Both the position numbers and the translations under genes were made by a program. This document shows positions 54,431 through 62,812 of a stretch of DNA of 64,000 nucleotides, in pieces; position 1 is the stretch's first letter; each line of letters begins with the position of its first letter. The stretch comes from Gluconacetobacter azotocaptans (GTDB lineage: Bacteria; Pseudomonadota; Alphaproteobacteria; Acetobacterales; Acetobacteraceae). The stretch is taken from the NCBI RefSeq assembly GCF_014174355.1, contig NZ_JABEQF010000002.1:124001-188000 (forward strand), read 5' to 3'. The notes under the pieces were generated by a model. The model was given only the letters and a program-made list of their open reading frames with translations, was not told where the DNA came from and did no database searches.

Positions 54431-55060
54431 TCAGCCGGCGCCGCCGGCGATCTCGGTGGCGGCGCGGGCCAGGATCTGCGCGATGCGGCGGGCCTCGTCA
54501 GGCGAGCAGCCGCGCTTGCGCATCAGGGCACGTTTCAGGGTGTGGCGGGCCTGATGCAGTTCGTCGGCGGCCTGGGGGTCGTCCGCGTCGACGCCCGCGA
54601 ACGCCTCGCGCACCTCGGCCATGCGGCCGCCGATCCGTGCCAGCGTATCGAGGATGGCATCGGCCTGCGCGCGGTAGGCCTCCAGGTGGGCACGCCCAGC
54701 CTCGGTCAGGGTGTAGAGCTTGCGGTTGCCGTCCTGCGTCACGGCGGCGTAGCCGATCTCGTCCAGGTAGGTCAGGGCCGGATAGATCATGCCGGGGCTG
54801 GGCGTATAGAAGCCGCCGGACCGTTCCTCCAGCAGGCGGATCATCTCGTAGCCATGGGCGGGACGTTCCGCCAGCAGGGCCAGAAGAACCAGTTGGAGGT
54901 CTTCCGAGCCGAGCTTGCGTCCGGTGGGGAAATCGCCGCCGCCGAATCCTCGGCCGAAGCTGTCGCCGAAGCCGCGGCCGAAACCGTGGCGTCCGCCGCG
55001 GCGGCCGATGGCGTGCAGGATGGAATGAAAGCGATGGGGGGGGATATGATCTCTAAACAT
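54431..55060 (-). CDS. yqjI: PadR-family regulator, YqjI-like
   Basis: Winged-helix repressor of 209 residues. An N-terminal His/Gly/Arg-rich tail (about 1-45; HIPPHRFHSILHAIG, GGRHGFGRGFG) resembles the metal-binding extension of the nickel/iron sensor YqjI. The PadR core follows (LVLLALLAERPAHGYEMI, FYTPSPGMIYPALTYLDEIG) with a C-terminal dimerisation helix. It probably represses itself and the ferric reductase downstream. Overlapping palindromes lie directly upstream of its start. Confidence 0.87.
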   Translation of the reverse strand: MFRDHIPPHRFHSILHAIGRRGGRHGFGRGFGDSFGRGFGGGDFPTGRKLGSEDLQLVLLALLAERPAHGYEMIRLLEERSGGFYTPSPGMIYPALTYLDEIGYAAVTQDGNRKLYTLTEAGRAHLEAYRAQADAILDTLARIGGRMAEVREAFAGVDADDPQAADELHQARHTLKRALMRKRGCSPDEARRIAQILARAATEIAGGAG

Positions 55061-55066
55061 GTCTTA

Positions 55067-55088
55067 CGATATACATATCGAAAGATAT
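55067..55088. promoter_or_regulatory. Overlapping palindromes, candidate YqjI/PadR operator
   Basis: CGATAT (55067-55072) and ATATCG (55075-55080) are inverted around AC. The second arm is reused as ATATC-GAAA-GATAT (55075-55088). The block is AT-rich and ends six bases before the regulator's start codon, as expected for autorepression. Confidence 0.6.
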
Positions 55089-55236
55089 AATTCAAGATAA
55101 ATCTAACGACTGAAATCCGAGCTGTCCCCTTGGCGTCCGGCGCGGCGGCTGGGATGATCGGTGGCCGATTTTGGCCGGCGGCGCCGATTGAGGTAATGCT
55201 GACGCCGACATGGCGTGCGATCCTGGGGGCAAGGGA

Positions 55237-55302
55237 GCGCCGTGACCGTCTCACGGGACGGTCCGCCACGGCGCCCGGCGTTTTTTCGGGGCTTCGGCCC
55301 CG
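55237..55302 (+). promoter_or_regulatory. Terminator-like hairpin and UUCG hairpin in the cellulose leader
   Basis: GCGCCGTG (55237-55244) pairs with CACGGCGC (55267-55274), continued inside by ACCGTC/GACGGT (55245-55250 and 55257-55262). TTTTTT follows at 55281-55286. Directly after comes CGGGGC-TTCG-GCCCCG (55287-55302), a UUCG-capped hairpin. No gene on the plus strand ends upstream, so this may be an attenuator in the leader of the endoglucanase message. Confidence 0.55.
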
Positions 55303-55326
55303 GACATGAGGGATAACAGAGGTCCG

Positions 55327-56403
55327 ATGACAGCGTTTCTGGCCCGGCGTCACGTTCTGGCAGCGGTAGCGGGGGGAGCGATGGCGACCCTGCCGCCCGG
55401 GGGCCGCGCCGCGCGCGCCGCCGGCATCGATGACTGGAATTTCTACCGGCGGCACTTCGTTTCGGCCGACGGGCGGGTGATCGATAACGGCAACGGCAAT
55501 GTCTCCCATACCGAGGGGCAGGGATATGGCATGCTGTTCGCGCAGGCGTTCGACGATCGTGAAACGTTCGACAGCCTGTTTCACTGGACGGAAAGGACGT
55601 TGCGTCGCCGGGACGATGCGCTGCACGCCTGGCATTACCTGCCCGATGCGCCGAACCATGTGCCGGAAAGCGAGAACGCGACGGACGGCGACCTGCTGAT
55701 CGCGCTGGCCCTGACCCTGGCCGGCGACCGCTGGGGACGGCAGGACCTGACCGATGCCGCCTGTGCGATCTATGCCGCGTTGCGGCAGAAAGTCGTGGTT
55801 CAGGTGGGGGCCTACAGCGTGCTGCTGCCGGGCCTGTACGGGTTTACCTTCCCCACCCATGTCGTGTTGAACCCGTCTTATTACATTATGCCGTCCTTGC
55901 TGGCGGGGGCGCTGCTGGACGATGCCGGCGTGTGGATGCGGGTGGTGCGCGACGGGCGGCGCCTGCTGCATCAGGGGCGATTCGGGCGGTGGAACCTGCC
56001 GCCGGATTGGCTGTCGCTGCCCAGGGTCGGCGGCGTGCCGGGAATCGCGCAGCCATGGCCGCCCCGTTTTTCCTACGATGCCATCCGCGTGCCGCTGTAC
56101 CTGCAATGGGCGGGGATGCTGGACGCGCCGATGCGGGCATCGCTGCGGCGATATTGGGGGGCATGGGGCAGCACGGCCGGCCTGCCGGCCTGGGTCGATC
56201 TGAAGACCGGCGAACACGCGCCCTATGGCGCCCCGCCCGGCTTCCACGCGCTGGGCGTCACCTGCGGCCTGGCGGACCCGTCGGACTTTCCGGCGATGGA
56301 GGCGAACACCAACTATTATTCCGCCTCGCTGACATTGCTGTCGCGGCTGGTGCAGGACGGGCTGGCCGCCGGCGTCATGCGCGCGGCGGCGTCAGGGGGA
56401 TGA
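55327..56403 (+). CDS. cmcAx: GH8 endo-beta-1,4-glucanase of the cellulose locus (CMCax/BcsZ)
   Basis: Secreted or periplasmic cellulase of glycoside hydrolase family 8, 358 residues, needed for normal cellulose fibril export in acetic acid bacteria. An RR-type signal (FLARRHVLAAVAGGAMA, cleavage near AARAA) precedes the catalytic domain. The acid Glu63 is in SHTEGQGYGM and an Asp of the active site in NATDGDLLIA (120-122). An ATG 21 bases upstream is excluded because the UUCG hairpin ends three bases before it and would leave no ribosome site; AGAGG lies ahead of 55327. It leads the bcs genes, as in Komagataeibacter. Confidence 0.9.
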   Translation: MTAFLARRHVLAAVAGGAMATLPPGGRAARAAGIDDWNFYRRHFVSADGRVIDNGNGNVSHTEGQGYGMLFAQAFDDRETFDSLFHWTERTLRRRDDALHAWHYLPDAPNHVPESENATDGDLLIALALTLAGDRWGRQDLTDAACAIYAALRQKVVVQVGAYSVLLPGLYGFTFPTHVVLNPSYYIMPSLLAGALLDDAGVWMRVVRDGRRLLHQGRFGRWNLPPDWLSLPRVGGVPGIAQPWPPRFSYDAIRVPLYLQWAGMLDAPMRASLRRYWGAWGSTAGLPAWVDLKTGEHAPYGAPPGFHALGVTCGLADPSDFPAMEANTNYYSASLTLLSRLVQDGLAAGVMRAAASGG

Positions 56404-56704
56404 TCGACGTGCGAAACGGCCACCGATTACCGATCTCCGGCTCTTGCAGTCGGCTGGTTAGACGTTGAAAAAAAATTTGCTATCCGTTTACCTTGGTCCC
56501 GGATCATCTTAACTTGGCCCTGGATCTTCATGGATTGCTAAGCAGCTTTAATGCGGCGAGGATGAAGATATCCGGGTGATATCGGGACGGGTGGCGCCGG
56601 CCGGTCAATCCGTGAAGAAGGGCTGGTGTCCAGCCTGATGCGGCTATAGCGGTTGTCGGGTCGTGATGCCGGTTCTCGATAGATGGTGTTTCAGGGGTGC
56701 CTCT
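56404..56704. other. Interval between endoglucanase and bcsH
   Basis: About 300 bases without a gene. It contains an A8 run (56467-56474 region) and an AT-richer stretch, so a second promoter for the synthase genes is plausible. I could not define convincing boxes. No terminator-like structure was seen. Confidence 0.4.
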
Positions 56705-57247
56705 ATGGCAAACGATACCGACGCCGATTTCCCGTTGTTGAATGCCGCGTTGCCGTCGTCGGCGCCGAGCGGCATGAACGATGCCGGTGGCACAGACGTC
56801 TCGGGCTTGCGGGTTGCGGTGGGCGAGCCGCTGTTTCCCTATCGCGCCTTCGACAATCTCGACCGGATTTACCCCAAATCCCTTGCGTCGTCGGCCGTGC
56901 CCGCTGACCCTTCGCCTGTGCTGGCGGGGTTGGGCGGCATCGAGCCGCCGCCCGCGCCGGGCGATGGCGGCGGGTTGTCGGGCCTGGCCGCCGCGGCGGC
57001 CCCGGGGTCTTCCTTCCCGGCGTCGGCTCCTTCCGATGCGGCGCATGGTCCTGGTGGCCTTGCCGGCCTGCCCTCCGGCGTCGTGCCCCCGGCCCCGGCG
57101 GCCCCGCCCCCGACGGCGGAGCGTGCGTCCGTCCGATCGTCCGATCTCGCGCGCGGCACCACCCTGGTGGAGATGTTCGCGGTCCTGCGCCGGGCGACCC
57201 CGCCTGCCGGGCCGTCGGATACCAGCCTTCGGGATATTTTCCGCTGA
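56705..57247 (+). CDS. bcsH: Short CcpAx/BcsH-like cellulose crystallisation protein
   Basis: Pro/Ala/Gly-rich protein of 180 residues with no signal peptide or membrane segment. An N-terminal segment (LFPYRAFDNLDRIYP) and the C-terminal GTTLVEMFAVLRRATPP and SLRDIFR resemble the ends of Komagataeibacter CcpAx, whose C-terminus binds BcsD; the middle is low-complexity. CcpAx is about 350 residues, so this form is roughly half length. It lies between cmcAx and the synthase genes, the ccpAx position. The match is from memory; a BcsO/BcsP-type protein is the alternative. The ATG at 56705 has AGGGG ahead. Confidence 0.6.
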   Translation: MANDTDADFPLLNAALPSSAPSGMNDAGGTDVSGLRVAVGEPLFPYRAFDNLDRIYPKSLASSAVPADPSPVLAGLGGIEPPPAPGDGGGLSGLAAAAAPGSSFPASAPSDAAHGPGGLAGLPSGVVPPAPAAPPPTAERASVRSSDLARGTTLVEMFAVLRRATPPAGPSDTSLRDIFR

Positions 57248-57320
57248 TCGCGCCGGTACTGTCCTACCATCGCGGCATGGGGCCTGGGACAATGACGGAC
57301 GCGGCGGCGAAGGGTCCTCG

Positions 57321-58076
57321 ATGCCGTTGATCTGTTGCGTCTCTCCCAAGGGTGGCGTGGGCAAGAGTACGATGGCGGCGAATCTGGCAGCGGGGCTGGC
57401 GCTGGACCCGATGCTGCGCGTCGTCGCCGTCGATCTGGACCCCCAGAACATGCTGCGTCTGCACCTCGGCGTGTCGCTGCATCACGGGCGGGGCTTCACC
57501 CATGTGCTGGATCAGCCCCATTTATGGCATCAGGTGGGGCAGCGCACGGTCGACGGGGTGACGGTGCTGCCGTACGGCACGATGGACATGGGGGCATCGG
57601 TGAACATATCGGCCCGGCTGGAACAGGCCCCCGCCCTGCTGGCCGAGCCGCTGCGGATTCTGGCCGCCGATCCCGCGGCGATGGTGGTTGTCGACACCGA
57701 ACCCGGCCCATCGACCGCCTTGCGGGCGATCCTGCCGCATGTGGATGTGCTGCTGACGGTGCTGGCGGCCGATGCGGCCTCGGCTGCCCTGTTCCCGGAT
57801 ATCGAATCCGGACGGGCGTACGGCCATGGGCTGTCGGCGGCGCAGTATTTCGTCATCAACCAGTTCGATCCCATGACGCGCCTGGGGCCGCGCATCGCCC
57901 GCGGCCTGGCCGCCCAGATGGGGCCGCGCCTGCTGGGGATGGTGCATCGCGACGAATACGTGCCCGAGGCGCTGGCGGCGCAGCAGAGTGTCGCCGCCTA
58001 TGCCCCGCGCGCGCAGGCCAGTCACGACATCGCCGACATCTGCCGGAAACTGCTGATGGCGCTGGGGCGGCGATGA
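57321..58076 (+). CDS. bcsQ: BcsQ ParA/MinD-like ATPase
   Basis: P-loop ATPase of 251 residues of the MinD/ParA group, BcsQ (YhjQ) subfamily, which helps place or activate the cellulose synthase at the cell pole or membrane. The deviant Walker A is KGGVGKS (10-16), Walker B-like VVAVDLDPQN, and VVVDTEPGPSTALRAIL follows. The start at 57321 has AAGGG ahead. It overlaps the synthase start by four bases (ATGA), so the two proteins are translated together. Confidence 0.9.
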   Translation: MPLICCVSPKGGVGKSTMAANLAAGLALDPMLRVVAVDLDPQNMLRLHLGVSLHHGRGFTHVLDQPHLWHQVGQRTVDGVTVLPYGTMDMGASVNISARLEQAPALLAEPLRILAADPAAMVVVDTEPGPSTALRAILPHVDVLLTVLAADAASAALFPDIESGRAYGHGLSAAQYFVINQFDPMTRLGPRIARGLAAQMGPRLLGMVHRDEYVPEALAAQQSVAAYAPRAQASHDIADICRKLLMALGRR

Positions 58077-61000
58077 TGGCGAAGGCGACGACGCGCCGGC
58101 CCTCCGGCCTTCCCGGCAGCCGCCTGGCGGCCTGGCTGAGCCGCCCCTTCGCTCGCCTGTCCGAGGGGCGGCACGGGCCGAAATTCCTGGCGGCCTGCGG
58201 GCTGCTGGGGTCGGCGACGGCGCTGATGGCGTCGCTGGCGCTGCTGTCCGACGACCAGCAACTGGTGGTGGCGGTGGCGGGCATCGTGCTGTTCTTCGTC
58301 GTCGACCGCCGGGAGGGCGGCGAGGCGACCCTGTTCCTCAAGATCCTGTCGCTGGTCGTGTCGTTCCGCTATGTCGCCTGGCGCCTGACCGAGACGGTGG
58401 AATGGCGATCCGCGCCGCAGGCGTTTCTGAGCACCGGCCTGCTGCTGGCCGAGGGCTACGCCCTGATGATGCTGGTGCTGAGTTATTTCCAGACGCTGCA
58501 TCCGCTGGAGCGCAAGCCGGTGCCTCTGCCCGACGACGTGTCGGCCTGGCCCAGCGTGGATGTCTATGTCCCGACCTATAACGAGGATCTGGATATCGTG
58601 CGCGGAACGGTGCTGGCGTGCATGAGCATGGACTGGCCCGCCGACCGGCTGAACGTCTATATCCTCGACGACGGCCATCGCGACGAATTCCTGGAATTCG
58701 CGCAGGCGTGCGGCGCGGGCTATATTTCGCGTCCCAACAATGCCCACGCCAAGGCGGGCAACCTGAACCATGCCCTGGCGATCACCCGGGGCGAGTACAT
58801 CGCCATCTTCGATTGCGATCATATTCCGACCCGCGCCTTCCTGCAGACCACGATGGGCTGGTTCCTGGTCGATCCCGGCGTGGGGCTGGTGCAGACGCCG
58901 CATCATTTCTATTCCTCCGACCCGTTCCAGCGGAACCTGTCGGAAGGGCGCAACGTCCCGCCCGAAAGCAACGTATTCTACGGTCTGGTCCAGGACGGCA
59001 GCGACTTCTGGAACGCTTCCTTCTTCTGCGGTTCGTGCGCGGTGCTGCGGCGTCGGGCGCTGGACCAGGTGGGCGGGATCGCCACCGAGACCGTGACCGA
59101 AGACAGCCACACCGCGCTGAAGATGCAGCGCCTGGGGTGGTCCACCGCCTATCTGCGGATGCCGCTGGCGGCCGGGTTGGCAACCGAGCGGCTGATCCTG
59201 CATATCGGCCAGCGCATCCGCTGGGCGCGCGGCATGATCCAGATCCTGCGCGTGGACAACCCGCTGCTGGGACGCGGCCTGACAGTGCCGCAGCGGCTGT
59301 GCTACTTCTCGGCCATGGCCGGGTTCCTGTTCGCCATCCCGCGGCTGGTGTTCCTGAGCGCGCCGGTGTCGTACCTGCTGTTCAACCAGACCCTGATCGC
59401 GGCCTCGCCCCTTGCGCTGCTGGCCTATGCCGTGCCCCATTTCTTTCACTGCATCGCCACCTCGTCGCGCGTGCAGAGGAACTGGCGCTATTCGTTCTGG
59501 AGCGAGATCTACGAGACCGTGCTGGCGCTGTTTCTGGTGCGGATCACGATCGTGACCCTGCTGATGCCCCGGCTGGGGAAATTCAACGTGACGGACAAGG
59601 GCGGCATCCTCGATCGTTCGTATACCGACTGGCGGGCAATCTATCCCAACATCGTTTTCCTGGGCGTGCTGGCCAGCGGGGCCGGCTGGGGGCTGTGGCG
59701 CCTGCTGGCGCAGCACAACGACCGGCTGACCATCAATGCGCTGTGGACGAATCTGGCCTGGATCAGCGTCAGCATGCTGATCGTGCTGGTGGCCATCACC
59801 GTGGGGCACGAAACACGGCAGGTCCGGCGCGACGCGCGGATCAACGCCACGCTGCCGGTGACCCTGCGTACCGCTGACGGCCGCCTGTGCCGGGGCACGA
59901 CCATCGACGTGTCGCGCGGCGGATGCCGCGTGCAACTGGACCTGGCGGAGGGCGAGACCTTCGTTGCCGGCGGCACGGTGCATATGTTGCTGGAACCGTA
60001 CGACCCGCCGGTCAGTGCCCGCGCGCTGGCCCTGCGTGACGGCGTGGTGAACCTGCAATGGACTCCGGCCACTATCCAGGATGAGGCTCGTTTGATTCGT
60101 TTCGTATTCGGTCGCGCCGATGCATGGGTCTCGTGGGGGGACTATCCGCCCGATCGTCCGCTGCGCAGCCTGTGGATGATCGTCGCCAGCCTGCGCAGCC
60201 TGGCGATTCGCGGCGACCGTCCGGCCAGCGCCAGCCGCGACGCCCATGCGACCAGGGCCGCGCGCCGCGCACGGCAGAGCGTCAGCGGCGATCGCCGCCG
60301 CCCCGTCACGGTGGAACCCCGCAAGACCGGCGCCCCCCTGATGCTGGCCGGAATGGTGGCGCTGTCGTCCGCGCTGCTGTTCCCGGGCGTGGTGCGGGCG
60401 GAGACAAGCCAGGCCGCCGCCCCGATGCTCGCGCCGGCCGATCCAGCGGCGCCGCTGCCCGCGCCGGTCCCATCGGGACTGCCCCCCTCCACCGGTGCGC
60501 CGGTCGGGGGAGATGACGCCGTGCTGTTGCCCGATCGTGCCGGCCCGCCGCAGGGCGGCGACGCCGTGCCGTCCGCGCCGCCGGGTGGCCTGTCCGCGGA
60601 CGCACCGGCCAGCGATTTGCCTGGCACCTCCACCCGCACGCGCACGCTGCGTGAGTTCGGTACCGCGCAATCCCTGCGGATGACGCCCTTCGCGGCCATC
60701 CAGGGCGTGAATTTCGGCATTCCCGGCAGCCAGGTCGTCACCGCCGCGCGCCTGACCCTGACCGGCGCGATATCACCGGCCCTGCTGCCGTCGGCCAGCA
60801 GCGTGACCGTCCGGGTGAACGACCAGTATATCGGCACAATTTCCGCCGATCGCGACCATCCGACCTTCGGGCCGATGACGTTCCAGATCAATCCGGTGTT
60901 CTTCCTCGGGCGGAACACCATCAATTTCACCTTCGCCGGACAGGAGGACGCGGTCGGAACGGGGGGGCAGGGATGCAGCAACCCGTACAGCGGCATGTTG

Positions 61001-62812
61001 TGGGCCGAGGTGTCGGGCCAGTCGACGCTGACGCTGACCACCGCCCCCCTGCCGCCCCGGCGGATCCTGTCGCAATTGCCGGCCCCCTTCCTCGACCCCA
61101 CGGTCGCCGAACCCGCGGTGGTGCCATTCGTGCTGCCTGCGGGGGCGGAGGCCGCGACGTTGAAGCCGGCGGCGGTCGTGGCGTCGTGGTTCGGCCGGCT
61201 GGCGGATTTCCACCGGGTCGGCTTCCCGGTGTCCGAGACCGCGCCGGCTGCGGGCAATGCGGTAGCCGTGGGCGTACTGTCGCGCCTGCCGGCCGCAATC
61301 ACGAAGGGGGTGGCGGTCAACGGGCCGACATTGGCGGAAATCGCCAATCCGAACGATCCATTCGGCACCATCCTGCTGGTGACCGGCCGCACCCCGGACG
61401 AGGTGGCCGCCGCCGCCCGCACCCTGGTGTTCATGCCCGAATCCCTGGCCAGCGCGTCCAGCCAGACGGTCGTGCCCGTCAGCGTGCCGGCGCGTCGGCC
61501 CTATGATGCCCCGGCCTTCATTCCGACCGACCGGGTGGTCCGCTTCGGGGAGCTGGTCAGCATCGGCACGCTTCAGGGCTATGGCTACGTGCCCGGCACG
61601 CTGGCGGTGCCGTTCCGCATTTCACCGGACCTGTATACCTGGCGTGGCCGACCCTTCATTGCCGATTTCCGTATCCATACCCCGCTGGCCAGCAATTTCG
61701 ACCGGCAGCAATCGCGGGTGGATGTCAGCCTGAACGGGCTGTACCTGCATAGTTATGCCTGGCGTCCGTCACAGAAACTGCCGGGTTGGATCGCGCAATA
61801 TCTGCCGCTCGATTCGGCGTTGGAGGCCGACCGGCTGTCGCTGCCCTCATGGGGCGTCTACGGCCAGAACGAATTGCAGTTCTATTTCGATGGCCGCCCG
61901 ATGGTCCGGCGGGATTGCAGCGTGGCGGCACAGGACATGGCCGTCAGCATCGATCCGGAATCGACCCTCGATTTCCGTCGCGCCCATCATTTCACCACCC
62001 TGCCCAACCTCGCCTATTTCGCGAACAGCGGCTTTCCGTTCACGCGCATGGCGGATCTGTCGGACACGGTCGTCGTCCTGCCGGACCAGCCCGGGCCGGC
62101 GGTGGCGACGGCGTTCCTGGACCTGATGGGGGTGCTGGGCTCCTATACCTGGTTTCCGGCGGAACGGGTGACGATCGAGGGCGCCAGCAGGATCGGCGCC
62201 GTCGCCGACCGCGATCTGCTGGTCATGGGCATGGTGCAGAACAGCGGCCCGATCGCCACGCTGCTGGACCAGACCCCTTACCGGATCGAGAACGGACGCC
62301 TGCGCGTGGCCGAGCGCAGTATCCTGAACGGCATCCGCTATGCCTTTGCCGACGGGGCCGCGGACGCATTGCGGACGGTAACGGTGAATGGCTCGCTGGG
62401 GCTGGAATCGGGCGGCGCGCTGATCGGCGCGCGCTCGCCGTTCGCGGTGCATCGGTCGATGGTGATGATGCTGGCGGGTACACCGCAGGGGCTGGACGAA
62501 CTGGTCCATGCCCTGCAGGTTCCCACGCGGCAGCGCGGCATTCAGGGTGATCTGACGGTCATCAACGGCGACAAGATCGTGGCCTCGCGCAACGGGCCGA
62601 CCTACACGGTCGGAACGCTGCCCTGGTGGCTGTGGTTCGACTGGTTCCTGCGTGGCCATCCGGTTCGCGTGACGGCATTTGCAGCACTGGGCGCCCTGGT
62701 CGCCGGCCTGGCGCTGCACAAGGAGATGTCGCGGCGGGCGGCGCGGCGCAAGGCCTATGTCGACCCGCGTGACGCGCCTGGCCCCGGCAACGGGGATGGA
62801 CGCGCGCGGTGA
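58073..62812 (+). CDS. bcsAB: Fused cellulose synthase BcsA-BcsB
   Basis: Single 1579-residue polypeptide joining catalytic BcsA and periplasmic BcsB, as in AcsAB of Komagataeibacter (about 1550). The GT2 motifs are DDG (199-201), DCD (247-249), TED (342-344) and QRIRW (380-384), with the gating-loop FNVTDKG (504-510). The PilZ domain has RRDAR (585-589) and DVSRGG (612-617), so c-di-GMP activation is expected. A linker and a hydrophobic segment (LMLAGMVALSSALLF, VVRAE, about 755-777) lead into BcsB, which ends in a membrane anchor. It polymerises UDP-glucose and passes the chain outward. Confidence 0.96.
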   Translation: MMAKATTRRPSGLPGSRLAAWLSRPFARLSEGRHGPKFLAACGLLGSATALMASLALLSDDQQLVVAVAGIVLFFVVDRREGGEATLFLKILSLVVSFRYVAWRLTETVEWRSAPQAFLSTGLLLAEGYALMMLVLSYFQTLHPLERKPVPLPDDVSAWPSVDVYVPTYNEDLDIVRGTVLACMSMDWPADRLNVYILDDGHRDEFLEFAQACGAGYISRPNNAHAKAGNLNHALAITRGEYIAIFDCDHIPTRAFLQTTMGWFLVDPGVGLVQTPHHFYSSDPFQRNLSEGRNVPPESNVFYGLVQDGSDFWNASFFCGSCAVLRRRALDQVGGIATETVTEDSHTALKMQRLGWSTAYLRMPLAAGLATERLILHIGQRIRWARGMIQILRVDNPLLGRGLTVPQRLCYFSAMAGFLFAIPRLVFLSAPVSYLLFNQTLIAASPLALLAYAVPHFFHCIATSSRVQRNWRYSFWSEIYETVLALFLVRITIVTLLMPRLGKFNVTDKGGILDRSYTDWRAIYPNIVFLGVLASGAGWGLWRLLAQHNDRLTINALWTNLAWISVSMLIVLVAITVGHETRQVRRDARINATLPVTLRTADGRLCRGTTIDVSRGGCRVQLDLAEGETFVAGGTVHMLLEPYDPPVSARALALRDGVVNLQWTPATIQDEARLIRFVFGRADAWVSWGDYPPDRPLRSLWMIVASLRSLAIRGDRPASASRDAHATRAARRARQSVSGDRRRPVTVEPRKTGAPLMLAGMVALSSALLFPGVVRAETSQAAAPMLAPADPAAPLPAPVPSGLPPSTGAPVGGDDAVLLPDRAGPPQGGDAVPSAPPGGLSADAPASDLPGTSTRTRTLREFGTAQSLRMTPFAAIQGVNFGIPGSQVVTAARLTLTGAISPALLPSASSVTVRVNDQYIGTISADRDHPTFGPMTFQINPVFFLGRNTINFTFAGQEDAVGTGGQGCSNPYSGMLWAEVSGQSTLTLTTAPLPPRRILSQLPAPFLDPTVAEPAVVPFVLPAGAEAATLKPAAVVASWFGRLADFHRVGFPVSETAPAAGNAVAVGVLSRLPAAITKGVAVNGPTLAEIANPNDPFGTILLVTGRTPDEVAAAARTLVFMPESLASASSQTVVPVSVPARRPYDAPAFIPTDRVVRFGELVSIGTLQGYGYVPGTLAVPFRISPDLYTWRGRPFIADFRIHTPLASNFDRQQSRVDVSLNGLYLHSYAWRPSQKLPGWIAQYLPLDSALEADRLSLPSWGVYGQNELQFYFDGRPMVRRDCSVAAQDMAVSIDPESTLDFRRAHHFTTLPNLAYFANSGFPFTRMADLSDTVVVLPDQPGPAVATAFLDLMGVLGSYTWFPAERVTIEGASRIGAVADRDLLVMGMVQNSGPIATLLDQTPYRIENGRLRVAERSILNGIRYAFADGAADALRTVTVNGSLGLESGGALIGARSPFAVHRSMVMMLAGTPQGLDELVHALQVPTRQRGIQGDLTVINGDKIVASRNGPTYTVGTLPWWLWFDWFLRGHPVRVTAFAALGALVAGLALHKEMSRRAARRKAYVDPRDAPGPGNGDGRAR

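Noticed and set aside
55090-55236. c-di-GMP riboswitch (GEMM) ahead of the cellulose genes
   Set aside because: The conserved GEMM core motifs were looked for and not found; only hairpins remain.
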